64,000 nt of DNA from a gamma proteobacterium SCGC AAA168-P09 (GTDB lineage: Bacteria > Pseudomonadota > Gammaproteobacteria > Magnimaribacterales > D2472): contig ARRL01000001.1 in NCBI GenBank assembly GCA_000385055.1, positions 1 through 64,000 of the forward strand, read 5' to 3'. Below the pieces are notes generated by a model that saw only the letters and a program-made list of their open reading frames with translations, did not search any database and had not been told where the DNA came from. The position numbers and the translations under genes are program-made. Below, in pieces: positions 27,266-40,947 of the stretch; the stretch's first letter is position 1; each line of letters starts with the position of its first letter.

Positions 27266-27766
27266 TTAAGAGTTAAGGGCCTTATCCTTTTTAAGAACCT
27301 CTTCCTTCATATTGTTTTTATAATCATGAAGTTTTTGCGAAAGCTCAGAGTTAGATGTTGCTAAGATTTGAACAGCTAAAATTGCGCTATTCTTGGCACC
27401 TGCTTTACCTACTGCAACAGTAGCTACCGGAACTCCAGGAGGCATCATGGCTGTAGAAAGCAATGAATCTATTCCGCCCATTCCACCAGACTCAATTGGA
27501 ATGCCTATAACAGGTCTCGTGGAGTGAGCTGCAACAGCTCCTGCTAGATGTGCCGCCATCCCAGCAGCAGCTATAAAGACCTTACATCCATTGTTTTCTG
27601 AGGCTTTAATAAGCTCCATCACCTCATGAGGCGTTCTATGAGCTGACATTACATTTTTTGTAAAACTTACGCCAAAAGACTCTAAAATAGGGAAAATTGC
27701 CTCTACTATAGGTAAATCAGAGTCTGAACCCATTATTATTGCTACATCTGTTGTTGAATTTATCAT
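27266..27766 (-). CDS. purE: N5-carboxyaminoimidazole ribonucleotide mutase
   Basis: Purine synthesis enzyme of class I, 166 residues. Motifs: MGSDSDLP near residue 12, SAHRTPHEVME (catalytic His), AAAGMAAHLAGAVAAHS and the GIPIESGGMGGIDSLLS loop. PurK, the usual partner, is not adjacent. First gene of the purE-tsaC-hemF-aroE-yheV minus-strand run, divergent from def. Confidence 0.97.
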   Translation of the reverse strand: MINSTTDVAIIMGSDSDLPIVEAIFPILESFGVSFTKNVMSAHRTPHEVMELIKASENNGCKVFIAAAGMAAHLAGAVAAHSTRPVIGIPIESGGMGGIDSLLSTAMMPPGVPVATVAVGKAGAKNSAILAVQILATSNSELSQKLHDYKNNMKEEVLKKDKALNS

Positions 27767-27840
27767 AATATTTAAAATTTGTAGTTGTTAAGTATACAAG
27801 TCGATTATAATGCTGGAACCTATAAAAAAATAGTAATTTT

Positions 27841-28335
27841 ATGGCAGAAAAACTAAAAATTTTAAAATTTCCTGATCCAAGGCTTAGGACAGTTGCCAAA
27901 AAAGTAATTAAATTCGACAAAAGTCTAAAAAAGCTATCAGAAGACATGCTTTATACGATGTATGAGGGTAATGGTATTGGGCTGGCTGCTTCACAAGTAG
28001 ATATGCATATTAGACTTATAGTTATGGATCTCAGCGAAGATAGAAATGAGCCACGTATATTTATAAATCCTGAATATGAAATAATTGACAATGAATCACT
28101 GGCATCATTTGAAGAGGGTTGTCTATCAATTCCAGGGTTTAGTGAAGAAATAATAAGACCTGACAAGATTAACCTTACATGGCAAGACTTAGATGGAAAA
28201 ATACATAAAGACCAACCAGAAGGACTTCTTACAATATGCATACAACACGAAATGGATCATTTGGAAGGTAAGCTTATGGTTGATTATATAAGTCCCATAA
28301 AAAGAGATAGAATTAAGAAAAAACTTTCAAAATAG
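27841..28335 (+). CDS. def: Peptide deformylase
   Basis: Removes the formyl group from nascent proteins. The three metal-site motifs are present in 164 residues: [17 protein letters not shown] (Cys ligand) and HEMDHLEG (two His ligands and catalytic Glu). It is followed by fmt after 47 bases, the common def-fmt pair. The usual LysM and dprA genes upstream of def in Pseudomonas are absent. Confidence 0.97.
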   Translation: MAEKLKILKFPDPRLRTVAKKVIKFDKSLKKLSEDMLYTMYEGNGIGLAASQVDMHIRLIVMDLSEDRNEPRIFINPEYEIIDNESLASFEEGCLSIPGFSEEIIRPDKINLTWQDLDGKIHKDQPEGLLTICIQHEMDHLEGKLMVDYISPIKRDRIKKKLSK

Positions 28336-28382
28336 TATTTATAACAGATTTTAAAAGATTTTAAAAGAAAATAAACGATTTT

Positions 28383-29306
28383 ATGAACATTTTGTTTGCT
28401 GGAACTCCAAAACCGTCTGCAAAGATATTAAGAGCCCTATGCAATGAAACCTCTCTTAAAGTTGTTGGTGTTATTACAAAGCCCGATAAAGCCCAAAAAA
28501 GAGGTAACAAAATAGAACAGTCTCCTGTTTGCATTGAAGCATTAAAACAAAAACTAAATATATTTAAGCCTGACTCTCTTAATTGTGAAGAACTAAGAAA
28601 GTCTATTGAGCATTTAAATGTTGATTACATTATTGTTGCGGCTTACGGAAAAATACTTCCAAAATGGCTTTTAGATTTTCCAAATATAATGCCAGTTAAT
28701 ATTCATTATTCGTTATTGCCAAAATACAGAGGTGCTTCGCCAATTCAAAGTAGCTTATTAAATAATGACACAAGGTCGGGCATAACTTTTATGAAAATGT
28801 CTGAAGGTTTAGATGATGGAGACTGTATAGAACAATATGTAATTGATATAAAAAATAATCATAATAAAATAACCCTTGAAAATGATTTGTGTGATCTGTC
28901 TATATCTAAAATCTTAGACATATTACATGGACTCAAAAATCATAAGCACAATCTGATAAAACAAGATAATAAGCTGGCATCATATTGCAGTAAAATACAG
29001 AAATCAGATTCTTTAGTTAGTTTTACCGAAACGGCGAACCAGATATATAGCAAGTTTAAAGCCTATTATGAATGGCCCGGAGTATCTTTTATACACAAAA
29101 ATACTTTGATAAAAATCAAAGATATGTACTTAATAGATGATAATAATATTAATTTGCTTGGAAAAGAAATTCTTTTATTGAAAGATGGTTTATATATAAA
29201 AACAAGTAATAAGGTAATAGTGATTACTTACTTACAGTTTCCAAATAAGAATATCATAAGCGCTTCTGATGCATTTAATTCCTATAAAGATTTCTTTAAT
29301 GAATAA
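28383..29306 (+). CDS. fmt: Methionyl-tRNA formyltransferase
   Basis: Formylates initiator Met-tRNA using 10-formyl-THF. The 307 residues have FAGTPKPSAKIL at the start, the catalytic region NIHYSLLPKYRGASPIQ (His) and GITFMKMSEGLDDGD (Asp). The C-terminal OB-like tRNA-binding domain is present but divergent and rich in Lys/Asn. The following rsmB of other gammaproteobacteria is missing, so trkA comes next. Confidence 0.96.
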   Translation: MNILFAGTPKPSAKILRALCNETSLKVVGVITKPDKAQKRGNKIEQSPVCIEALKQKLNIFKPDSLNCEELRKSIEHLNVDYIIVAAYGKILPKWLLDFPNIMPVNIHYSLLPKYRGASPIQSSLLNNDTRSGITFMKMSEGLDDGDCIEQYVIDIKNNHNKITLENDLCDLSISKILDILHGLKNHKHNLIKQDNKLASYCSKIQKSDSLVSFTETANQIYSKFKAYYEWPGVSFIHKNTLIKIKDMYLIDDNNINLLGKEILLLKDGLYIKTSNKVIVITYLQFPNKNIISASDAFNSYKDFFNE

Positions 29307-29361
29307 TTTAATTTCAATAGAGGTCTTTTAATTAGGCCAAAAGAGGTTTAATTTATCATTT

Positions 29362-30711
29362 ATGAAAATAGTAATTTTGGGTGCCGGAAGAATCGGTGGT
29401 AGCCTAGCTAGAAATTTATCAAATAGCAACTATGAGGTATGCATAGTTGATGAAAATAAAAACAAGTTATCTGACCTAGAAGATAAGCTTGATATTATGA
29501 CTGTTGAGGGACATGCTTCACAACTTAGCACTCTAAAAAAATCAGGCCTTGATGAGGAAACAATAATTATCGCTGTTACATCAAATGATGAGGTAAACAT
29601 TGTTGCTTGCCAGATAGCCAAAAAGGTTTTTAATGTTAAAAAGACTATTTGTCGTTTTAAAGATAATTCTTATTTTGAACAATTAGGTATTTTTGGAGAT
29701 GGGGTAATTGATATACCTATTAGTCCAGAAGATGAAATTACATCATATTTAAAAGAATTAATAGATCATCCTGGAGCTGGGCAAATAGAAACTTTTGCAA
29801 ACGGGAAAGTTAAACTTGTATCTGTTAAAGCCAAAAAGAAAGGAAAGTTAGTTGGTAGAGAGCTTAAGGGTATAAAAGATGATATGCCTGATGTTGATGC
29901 TTTTATTGCAGCTATTTATAGAAAAGGCCACCCTTTTATACCCTCAGGCGATACTGTTATAAAAGAGAATGATGAAATATATTTTATTTCCTCAGAATCT
30001 GATATCGGGTCTATAGTTGACGAATTTAGAGATCATGAAGAGCAATATTCAAGAATTATGATAGTTGGTGGTGGTAAAGTGGGTTTTTCTTTAGCAAAAC
30101 ACCTTGAGAAGTCCTATAACGTAAAATTAATAGATTCAAATACTGAAAGATGTATGACTTTATCAAAAGAGCTAGATAAAACTATAGTATTAAATGGTTC
30201 TGCAACAGATGAAACCCTATTAAAAAGAGAAAATATTTCAAATATCGATATATTCTGTGCTTTAACTGATGATGATGAGACAAATGTCATGTCTTCACTG
30301 CTGGCAAAAAAGATGGGAGCTAAGAAAACTATGATTATTCTTAATAATCCGTCATATTTAGGACTTGTGCCTGGGTTTATAGATATATATATAGCTCCCT
30401 ATAGGCTTACTGTTTCGTCTGTTCTTCAAGATTTAAGAGAAAGCGATGTAGCTCAAGATGTTATTTTAAAAGTAAATACTGGTGCTGAAGCCATTGAGGG
30501 CGTTGTTCACGCAAATGAGTTTACATCACCGCTATTTGGTAAACCAATTAAAGATATACCTCTTCCTGAGGGATCTGCAATTGCGGCCATTATAAGGCAT
30601 GGAGAGTTAATTATGCCAAGCTCAACAGTTGAGCTTACTTTAAACGATCATTTAGTTATTTTCCTCTCAGACAAGAACAAAGTTGGTGAAGTAGAGGTCC
30701 TTTTTAAATAA
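29362..30711 (+). CDS. trkA: Trk potassium uptake regulatory subunit TrkA
   Basis: Cytosolic NAD(H)-binding regulator of the Trk K+ channel. The 449 residues contain two RCK_N domains, with Rossmann loops ILGAGRIGGSLA (residue ~3) and IVGGGKVGFSLA (residue ~234), each followed by an RCK_C domain. It lies 3 bases upstream of trkH, so regulator and pore are coexpressed. Confidence 0.96.
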   Translation: MKIVILGAGRIGGSLARNLSNSNYEVCIVDENKNKLSDLEDKLDIMTVEGHASQLSTLKKSGLDEETIIIAVTSNDEVNIVACQIAKKVFNVKKTICRFKDNSYFEQLGIFGDGVIDIPISPEDEITSYLKELIDHPGAGQIETFANGKVKLVSVKAKKKGKLVGRELKGIKDDMPDVDAFIAAIYRKGHPFIPSGDTVIKENDEIYFISSESDIGSIVDEFRDHEEQYSRIMIVGGGKVGFSLAKHLEKSYNVKLIDSNTERCMTLSKELDKTIVLNGSATDETLLKRENISNIDIFCALTDDDETNVMSSLLAKKMGAKKTMIILNNPSYLGLVPGFIDIYIAPYRLTVSSVLQDLRESDVAQDVILKVNTGAEAIEGVVHANEFTSPLFGKPIKDIPLPEGSAIAAIIRHGELIMPSSTVELTLNDHLVIFLSDKNKVGEVEVLFK

Positions 30712-30714
30712 AAA

Positions 30715-32148
30715 ATGAACTTTAAGCCCTTATTAAACCTATTTAGTATCTTGGTGATGTTTTTTAGCCTTTCTTTTGTGCTGCCAATGATAGTGTCTTT
30801 GATATTTGAAGACTCAGCTTTAAATATATTTATTATTACTTTTATAAGCATTTTTACTCTTGGTTTGGTTGGTTGGTTTATTTCTAAAGATGCTGAAGAT
30901 GATTTGAGTCAAAAAGATGGTTTTATAATAATTACATTTTTTTGGCTCGTGCTTTCTGTTGCTGGTTCTATGCCATTTATTTTGATTGGAATGCCTTTAA
31001 TTGATGCTTTTTTTGAGTCAATGTCAGGCATTACTACGACTGGAGCAACAGTGATCTCTAATTTAAGTGCACTTCCTGAATCTATTCTATTTTACAGACA
31101 ACTGCTTCAATGGATGGGGGGTATGGGATTAATTGTTCTTGCAATAGCGGTAATGCCACTTTTAGGAATTGGTGGAGGGCAGTTGTATAAAACAGAGATT
31201 CCAGGCGCAATGAATGATCAAAAGCTAACACCAAGAATAAAAGAAACAGCTCAAGCATTGTGGTTAATATATTTAGTATTAACTGTTTTATGTGCAATTT
31301 TTTATTATTTTGCAGGAATGTCATGGTTTGATGCTATTTCGCATAGTCTTAGCACGGTTTCGATTGGGGGCTTCTCAACACACAATGAGAGCATTGGTTA
31401 CTTTAATAATGGCCTTGTAGAAGCTGTTTGCATAACATTTATGTTGCTTTCTGCTCTTAGCTTTACGTTGCATTATTTTGCTTTTTATATGAAAAAGCCT
31501 TTCAAATACTTACAAGACCCTGAATTAAAGTTTTTTATTTCAATACTCTTGGTTATTTTCTCTATATCGGTAATGGTTAACTTATTCACATTAAATAGTG
31601 AAGCAAGCATAAGAGAGCTGCTATTTCATACTGTATCTATAGTTACAACTACTGGTTTTGCAATTGGTGACACATCTCAATGGAACCCATCAATTGGTTT
31701 TCTTTTGCTAATTGGTGCATTTATTGGGGCTTGCTCTGGATCGGTTGGTGGAGGAATTAAATCCTGGAGAGTGATGATAATGATTAATTATGCATATATT
31801 AATTTGCAAAAAATGATACATCCCAATGCTGTAATATCTCTAAAAATCGGAACTAAAAATGTTGAAAATGATGTTGCATCATCTGTCTGGGGATTTTTTT
31901 CTATATATGTAATATCTTTTATTATTTTGTTGTTAGGGTTGGTTGTAACTGGGTTAGATTTTGAATCATCTTTTTCTGCCATAGGAGCATGTTTAAATAA
32001 TCTTGGTCCTGGTCTTGGAGAAGTTTCACAAACCTATGAGACAGTTTCACCTGCCGGTAAAGGCATTCTTTCTTTTGCAATGATACTTGGAAGATTGGAG
32101 ATATTTACTCTACTTGTTTTATTTACTCCGGCATTCTGGAGGGGATGA
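30715..32148 (+). CDS. trkH: Trk potassium transporter membrane subunit TrkH
   Basis: Pore subunit of the Trk K+ uptake system, 477 residues. The four P-loop filter segments are visible as SGITTTGATV, STVSIGGFSTH, IVTTTGFAIGD and CLNNLGPGLGEV. The channel-gating stretch with CSGSVGGGIKSWR follows the third repeat. It ends directly against the convergent acyltransferase gene. Confidence 0.95.
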   Translation: MNFKPLLNLFSILVMFFSLSFVLPMIVSLIFEDSALNIFIITFISIFTLGLVGWFISKDAEDDLSQKDGFIIITFFWLVLSVAGSMPFILIGMPLIDAFFESMSGITTTGATVISNLSALPESILFYRQLLQWMGGMGLIVLAIAVMPLLGIGGGQLYKTEIPGAMNDQKLTPRIKETAQALWLIYLVLTVLCAIFYYFAGMSWFDAISHSLSTVSIGGFSTHNESIGYFNNGLVEAVCITFMLLSALSFTLHYFAFYMKKPFKYLQDPELKFFISILLVIFSISVMVNLFTLNSEASIRELLFHTVSIVTTTGFAIGDTSQWNPSIGFLLLIGAFIGACSGSVGGGIKSWRVMIMINYAYINLQKMIHPNAVISLKIGTKNVENDVASSVWGFFSIYVISFIILLLGLVVTGLDFESSFSAIGACLNNLGPGLGEVSQTYETVSPAGKGILSFAMILGRLEIFTLLVLFTPAFWRG

Positions 32149-33009
32149 TTAAATATCGCTATATGGGTCTATGCCTGATGGTGGTCTTTTGAATCTTTTA
32201 TATTCCCAGGAATAATCTTTAGGGTTTATTTTAATTAATTCTTCTATGCTTTGATTTAAAGATAGTTTGTGCTCACTATCACTATAAATGCTATCTTTAC
32301 ATGGTCTTATTGTTATACCTAAGTAATTATCCTGAAATGAATTTATGCACATATATATAGCTGGTTTTTTAGTTTTATAAACCATCGATGCTGCTAGAGT
32401 TGTTGTATATGCTTCTCTATTGAAGAATTTAATGTACTCACCCATGCCTTTTTGTGGCACCTGGTCTGCTGCTAAACAAATGACTTTATTGTCTTTAAAG
32501 GCTTTAAAAATTTTACGAACACCGTTTATGTTTGTTTCATAAACTTCATTATTGTTTTGCTCTCTTTGTTTCCTTACAAATTTATCTAATAATTTAATTT
32601 TAACTTTTTTATACAAGGTTGTTGTGGTTGTGGTTGCATTGATCCATTTCAATAGCATGTCAACACTTCTGTTATGTATGGCAATAATTGCCAACCCATT
32701 ATCATGATTAATTTCTTGTCTAAATAAAAAATTGTTTTCAACTCTGAATATTTTTTTTCCTGATAAATGAATTGGTCGCGACCACGATTGTAATGTTTCG
32801 TATCCACTAAGTATTGTTTCTTCAAAGCTTTGTGTGGCTAATATTTTTTTTTCACTATCTAGCATATCAGGAAAAGATATTTCAATATTACGCAGAGTAA
32901 ATTTGTAGATTTCAGAAAATGAATGAAAACTTAATCTGGTGAATATATTAATGACCAATCTAATTAAAGATATGGGTATCAATGTGATTAAGTAAAATAA
33001 AAGCTTCAT
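32149..33009 (-). CDS. LpxL/LpxM-like lipid A acyltransferase
   Basis: 286-residue member of the lysophospholipid acyltransferase superfamily of the HtrB type. An N-terminal membrane helix (LLFYLITLIPISLIRLVINIF), the catalytic HNRSVD (H-x4-D) near residue 112 and LAADQVPQKGMGEYIKFF near residue 200 match late lipid A acyltransferases. A six-Thr run (residues ~125-130) is unusual. In Pseudomonas an acyltransferase of this family lies at this side of the glycyl-tRNA synthetase genes. Confidence 0.88.
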   Translation of the reverse strand: MKLLFYLITLIPISLIRLVINIFTRLSFHSFSEIYKFTLRNIEISFPDMLDSEKKILATQSFEETILSGYETLQSWSRPIHLSGKKIFRVENNFLFRQEINHDNGLAIIAIHNRSVDMLLKWINATTTTTTLYKKVKIKLLDKFVRKQREQNNNEVYETNINGVRKIFKAFKDNKVICLAADQVPQKGMGEYIKFFNREAYTTTLAASMVYKTKKPAIYMCINSFQDNYLGITIRPCKDSIYSDSEHKLSLNQSIEELIKINPKDYSWEYKRFKRPPSGIDPYSDI

Positions 33010-33126
33010 AGTGATTACTTATTCTATGTTTGTTATATAATCTTAATTGATTTTGGCAATTAAATATTAATTAATTACATTAAATAAAAGTAAACATTTG
33101 TCACTTTTATATTGTTGGAGACTGTT

Positions 33127-34491
33127 GTGACTGCAAAAAATATGGATGATCTTGTATCTTTATGTAAAAGAAGAGGCTTTATCTTCCAATCAGGTGAGAT
33201 ATATGGCGGAATGCAGGGCATGTATGACTATGGGCCTTTAGGAGTTGAGTTAAAAAATAATTTGAAGCACTCTTGGTGGAAATCCATGATATATGAGAAT
33301 GACAATATAGAAGGCTTGGATGCTTCTATATTGTCAAATCCAACAGTGCTCAAATATTCTGGTCATGAAGACACTTTTTCAGATCCTATGGTTGATTGTC
33401 GGTCTTGTAATGCCAGGTCAAGAGGTGATCAATTAGACGATGGCAAATGTCCAGAATGCGGTTCACTTGACCTTACTGAGCCAAGGCCTTTTAATCTAAT
33501 GTTTAAAACCAGTGTAGGGCCAATCGATGACGGGTCCTCATTTGCGTATTTAAGACCAGAAACAGCTCAACAAATATTTACGAATTTTAAAAATGTTGTT
33601 GACTCATCATCTAAATCATTGCCTTTTGGTATAGCCCAAATTGGCAAAGCCTTTAGGAATGAAATTACACCAAGAAATTTTATATTTAGGGTTAGAGAGT
33701 TTGAGCAAATGGAGCTTGAGTTTTTTGTGGAGCCAGGTTCAGATGAGGAGTGGCACAAAAAATGGGTTCAGAAGAGGCTTGATTGGTGGGAAGAGCAAGG
33801 CATACCAATGGATAGCATCGAGCTATATGAAGTTCCAGATGAAGAGCTAGCACATTACTCCAAAGGAACTATAGATGTGATGTATAAATTTCCACATGGA
33901 CTTGAGGAGCTTGAAGGAATTGCTAACAGAACAGATTTTGACCTAGGTTCACATACAAAGAATCAAAGCGAGCTGAATATATCTGCAAATGTCATGGAAA
34001 ATAAGTCATCAAATACCAGGCTTGCGATTCAGAATATTGAAACAAAAGAATGGGTTGTCCCATTTGTTATAGAGCCCTCTGCTGGTGTTGATAGAGGGGT
34101 TCTTGCAATAATGAATGAAGCTTACAATGTAGAAAATTTAGGAGAGGGCAAAGAGAGAACTGTTTTAAAGCTTAAACCACATCTTTCTCCTGTTAAGGCT
34201 GCTGTAATACCTTTGAAAAAAAATAATGATGAATTAGTAAAAATCGCTTCTGATTTGAAGTCAAGGCTACAGAAACTTAACCTTGGTAGAATTATATTAG
34301 AAAATACTGGAAATATAGGAAAGGGCTATAGAAGGCATGATGAAATAGGAACGCCTTTATGTATAACAATAGACTTTGATAGTCTAGAAGATAATACAGC
34401 AACTGTTAGGGATCGTGACACCATGGATCAAAAGAGAATATCAATTGAGAAACTACCAGAATATCTTACAAAAATTATTAATGGAATATAA
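33127..34491 (+). CDS. glyS: Glycyl-tRNA synthetase, single-chain homodimeric type
   Basis: Class II synthetase charging tRNA-Gly, 454 residues. It is the alpha2 type, not the GlyQ/GlyS alpha2-beta2 type usual in gammaproteobacteria: N-terminal [16 protein letters not shown], class II motif 2 around [24 protein letters not shown], motif 3 [11 protein letters not shown], and a C-terminal anticodon-binding domain (KAAVIPL...[11 protein letters not shown]). A zinc-knuckle-like CRSC...CPEC insert is near residue 95. The GTG at 33127 has GGAG 6 bases upstream; TTG at 33112 and ATG at 33142 are alternatives. It sits where glyQ-glyS lie in relatives. Confidence 0.95.
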   Translation: MTAKNMDDLVSLCKRRGFIFQSGEIYGGMQGMYDYGPLGVELKNNLKHSWWKSMIYENDNIEGLDASILSNPTVLKYSGHEDTFSDPMVDCRSCNARSRGDQLDDGKCPECGSLDLTEPRPFNLMFKTSVGPIDDGSSFAYLRPETAQQIFTNFKNVVDSSSKSLPFGIAQIGKAFRNEITPRNFIFRVREFEQMELEFFVEPGSDEEWHKKWVQKRLDWWEEQGIPMDSIELYEVPDEELAHYSKGTIDVMYKFPHGLEELEGIANRTDFDLGSHTKNQSELNISANVMENKSSNTRLAIQNIETKEWVVPFVIEPSAGVDRGVLAIMNEAYNVENLGEGKERTVLKLKPHLSPVKAAVIPLKKNNDELVKIASDLKSRLQKLNLGRIILENTGNIGKGYRRHDEIGTPLCITIDFDSLEDNTATVRDRDTMDQKRISIEKLPEYLTKIINGI

Positions 34492-38188
<3,697 letters not shown>

Positions 38189-38226
38189 TTTAATTTAAAG
38201 ATAAAGTGTTTTAGGAAATATCAAGC

Positions 38227-39330
38227 CTATATTAGGAGAGGCATTACCACGTACTTGAAGCTTTCAGAGCCTGGGTTTGTTATTAGGCAGCTTTTGTCGG
38301 AGCCAAAAAAATGAATTTCTACAAGCTCGCCCTCAATAGACGAAAGTATCTCTTGTATGTAGTTAACATTGAATGCTATATCTATACTTTCCCCTCCATA
38401 AGAACACTCAACAGACTCTTCTCCTTGTTCTTTTTCTGGGTTATTTGCTGAAATATTTATAGAGTTATCTGAGGTTACAAGCCTAACACCTCTAAATTTT
38501 TCGCTTGAAAGAACGCTTACCCTGCTTAAGCTTTCAGAAAGACTTTTTTTATTAATAGATAATGTTGAGCTTTCTCCTGTGGGAATAACTTGCTCATAGT
38601 CTGGGAATTTACCTTCAATAAGTTTGCTTGAGAATGTTGTACCCGCAACATTTACATTAATAGAGTTTTGGCTTAGTTGAAGAAGAATATTTTCTGAGCT
38701 ATCACTTACAAGCTTTCCTATTTCATTAATTGATTTTCTTGGAACAATGCCTGTTATTTGCTCTGATACTCCTTCGTTTAGGCTAAGGGTGGCCATGGCT
38801 AGCCTGTGGGCGTCGGTAGCAACGCTAGTTATTTTAGTGTCTTCTACGGATAAAAATAAACCATTTAAATAATGCCTCCAATCTTGGTTTCCCATTGCAA
38901 ATGAAGTTTTTCCAATTAATGATTTTAGGTTTTGGGCGGTTATGTTTACAGTGTTTCCTCCCTCCTCTTTTTCGAATACAGGAAAATCTTCACTAGGTAA
39001 AGTTGCTAAATTATATTTGCCTGAGTTTGTTTCAATTTTAAGATTATCCCCATCTAAAAAGAAATGAATCTCAGAATCATCTTTAAAAAGCCTGCATAGC
39101 TCACTTAATTTTTTAGCCGGAGCTGTTATTTTGCCTCCACTTTTATAATTTGAGATTGTTGAAATTGTTGAAATTTCTGATTCCAAATCAGTTGCTGTTA
39201 GTTTAAGAGATGACTCGTCTACCTCAAAGAGAACGTTTGCAAGGATTGGAAGTGTTTGTCTTTTCTCAACAACACCAAGAGTGGAATTAAGAGATTTGAC
39301 TATCTCTTCTTTTGTAATATAAAAATTCAT
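38227..39330 (-). CDS. dnaN: DNA polymerase III beta sliding clamp
   Basis: 367-residue processivity clamp with three similar domains. Family segments: NSTLGVVEKRQTLPILANVLFE, PSEDFPVFE, TDAHRLAMATL near residue 170 and the C-terminal VVMPLLI (usual VMPMRL). It lies 2 bases after dnaA and 38 bases before recF. Confidence 0.97.
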   Translation of the reverse strand: MNFYITKEEIVKSLNSTLGVVEKRQTLPILANVLFEVDESSLKLTATDLESEISTISTISNYKSGGKITAPAKKLSELCRLFKDDSEIHFFLDGDNLKIETNSGKYNLATLPSEDFPVFEKEEGGNTVNITAQNLKSLIGKTSFAMGNQDWRHYLNGLFLSVEDTKITSVATDAHRLAMATLSLNEGVSEQITGIVPRKSINEIGKLVSDSSENILLQLSQNSINVNVAGTTFSSKLIEGKFPDYEQVIPTGESSTLSINKKSLSESLSRVSVLSSEKFRGVRLVTSDNSINISANNPEKEQGEESVECSYGGESIDIAFNVNYIQEILSSIEGELVEIHFFGSDKSCLITNPGSESFKYVVMPLLI

Positions 39331-39332
39331 TA

Positions 39333-40628
39333 TTAGTTTGTGAGTGCTCTTGTTAGGTTTCTGTAGTCCTCTTCGTGTGAGGGGCTTTCTTTTCTGAGTT
39401 CAGCTATTTTTTTACAAGCATGGAGAACTGTTGTGTGATCTCTTCCGTTAAAAGCTTCACCAATCTCTGGCAAGCTATGTCTTGTAAGCTCTTTTGTTAG
39501 CGCCATTGCTAGTTGTCTTGGTCTTGTAATAGACCTACTTCTTCTTTTGGATAATAGATCTGAGAGCTTAATATTGTAGTACTCTGCTACAGTTTTTTGA
39601 ATGTTCTCAATGCTTACCATTTTTGCTGAAATAACAAAAAGGTCTTTAAGTGCGTCTTTAACCAGGGCTAAATCTATTTCTTGGTTTGTAAATCTTGCGT
39701 TTGCAACAACCCTTTTAAGGGCCCCCTCTAACTCTCTGATGTTAGAACGAATCCTTTGGGCAATGTAAATTGCACAATCATTTGGCATCTCTACACCCAT
39801 AGATGAGGCTTTTTGAAGAAGAACAGCAGCTCTTGTTTCAAGCTCTGGGGGGTCTATTATTACTGGAAGGCCCCAACCAAGCCTGGATTTAAGCCTATCT
39901 TCTAAACCATCAATTTCTTTCGGGTATTTGTCACAAGTTAAAATCATTTGATTGTTTCGGTCTAATAAGGCGTTAAATGTATGGAAAAACTCTTCCTGAG
40001 ATTGTTCTTTACCAGCGAAAAACTGAATATCATCAATTAACAAGGCGTCTGCATTTCTATAAAATGACTTAAACTCATTCATTGCTCCAAGCTGAAGAGC
40101 TTTAACCATATCGGAAACAAATTTTTCTGAATGTACATAAACAATCCTTTTTCCAGGTTCGTTTTTTAGTATTTGGTTACCAACTGCATGCATTAGATGG
40201 GTTTTTCCTAAACCCACTCCACCATATATAAATAATGGGTTGTAATCACCCTTGGGGTTAGACGCAACCTGTTTGGACGCAGCTAATGCTACGTGGTTAG
40301 ATTTTCCCTCTACAAAAGTTTCAAAAACATATGATGGTACAAGCTTTGTATCTTCAGATTTGGTGTCATTTTTGTATTTATCGACAAATGTTTCTTTTGT
40401 ATGTGTTTTAAAAACAAGACTTATGTCTTTTTTTGATTGGGATTTAACGATACCCACAATTTCGCCGGAAAGATTTGTCTCTACATAATTTAATATAAAG
40501 TCGTTAGGGGCAACTAACTCAAGAGTGTTTTTGTTCAAACTACCTTTTAGGGGTCTGATCCAGGTGTTATAATCGTCTTGAGAAAGCTTATTTTCTAATC
40601 TTTCTGAGCATTTATTCCAAAATTCCAA
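39333..40628 (-). CDS. dnaA: Chromosomal replication initiator DnaA
   Basis: AAA+ initiator of 431 residues. Domain I begins EFWNKCSERLENKLS, domain II is very short, Walker A is YGGVGLGKTHLMHA, Walker B is ALLIDDIQFF, sensor regions follow, and the domain IV DNA-binding signature is GRDHTTVLHACKKI. The start is TTG at 40628, supported by a full AGGAGG (40637-40642, minus strand) 8 bases upstream. First gene of dnaA-dnaN-recF-gyrB. Confidence 0.98.
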   Translation of the reverse strand: MEFWNKCSERLENKLSQDDYNTWIRPLKGSLNKNTLELVAPNDFILNYVETNLSGEIVGIVKSQSKKDISLVFKTHTKETFVDKYKNDTKSEDTKLVPSYVFETFVEGKSNHVALAASKQVASNPKGDYNPLFIYGGVGLGKTHLMHAVGNQILKNEPGKRIVYVHSEKFVSDMVKALQLGAMNEFKSFYRNADALLIDDIQFFAGKEQSQEEFFHTFNALLDRNNQMILTCDKYPKEIDGLEDRLKSRLGWGLPVIIDPPELETRAAVLLQKASSMGVEMPNDCAIYIAQRIRSNIRELEGALKRVVANARFTNQEIDLALVKDALKDLFVISAKMVSIENIQKTVAEYYNIKLSDLLSKRRSRSITRPRQLAMALTKELTRHSLPEIGEAFNGRDHTTVLHACKKIAELRKESPSHEEDYRNLTRALTN

Positions 40629-40809
40629 TCCTAAGTCCTCCTAATAGATGTCTAGTCTATTAAAAAACACACAAGATATCTACAGGATAACTTAATGAAT
40701 TTTCTGTGGATATCTTGTATATAAAAAAAAAAATTATGTTTTTATAATTTAGTATGAAATCTTCAGATATATGAGCTATAATGCGCCACTATTTTTTAGG
40801 TAGTTAATT
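40629..40809. other. dnaA-rpmH intergenic region, candidate oriC or dnaA autoregulatory region
   Basis: Two DnaA-box-like 9-mers face each other inside 15-bp inverted arms (40671-40685 and 40704-40718): ATATCTACA and, on the opposite strand, ATATCCACA (one mismatch from TTATCCACA). Next to them is an AT-only tract (40719-40751) that could unwind. This gap between dnaA and rpmH is oriC in Pseudomonas. With only two good boxes it may instead be a dnaA autoregulatory site. See the second candidate at 44120. Confidence 0.5.
40777..40782 (+). promoter_or_regulatory. Candidate -10 element for rpmH-rnpA
   Basis: A perfect TATAAT lies 27 bases before the rpmH ATG, followed by GCGCC. No good -35 hexamer is seen at the usual spacing. 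Confidence 0.4.
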
Positions 40810-40944
40810 ATGAAAAGAACATTTCAACCAAGTACATTAAAAAGAAGCCGCACGCATGGCTTTAGAGCGAGAATGGCTACAAAGGCTGGAAGGGCGATAC
40901 TGTCTAATAGAAGAAAAAAGGGCCGCAAGGTTCTATCAGCTTAA
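40810..40944 (+). CDS. rpmH: 50S ribosomal protein L34
   Basis: 44-residue basic protein with the diagnostic start [20 protein letters not shown] and end KGRKVLSA, identical in pattern to bacterial L34. It lies opposite dnaA across the origin-type intergenic region, followed 3 bases later by rnpA. Confidence 0.98.
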   Translation: MKRTFQPSTLKRSRTHGFRARMATKAGRAILSNRRKKGRKVLSA

Positions 40945-40947
40945 AGC

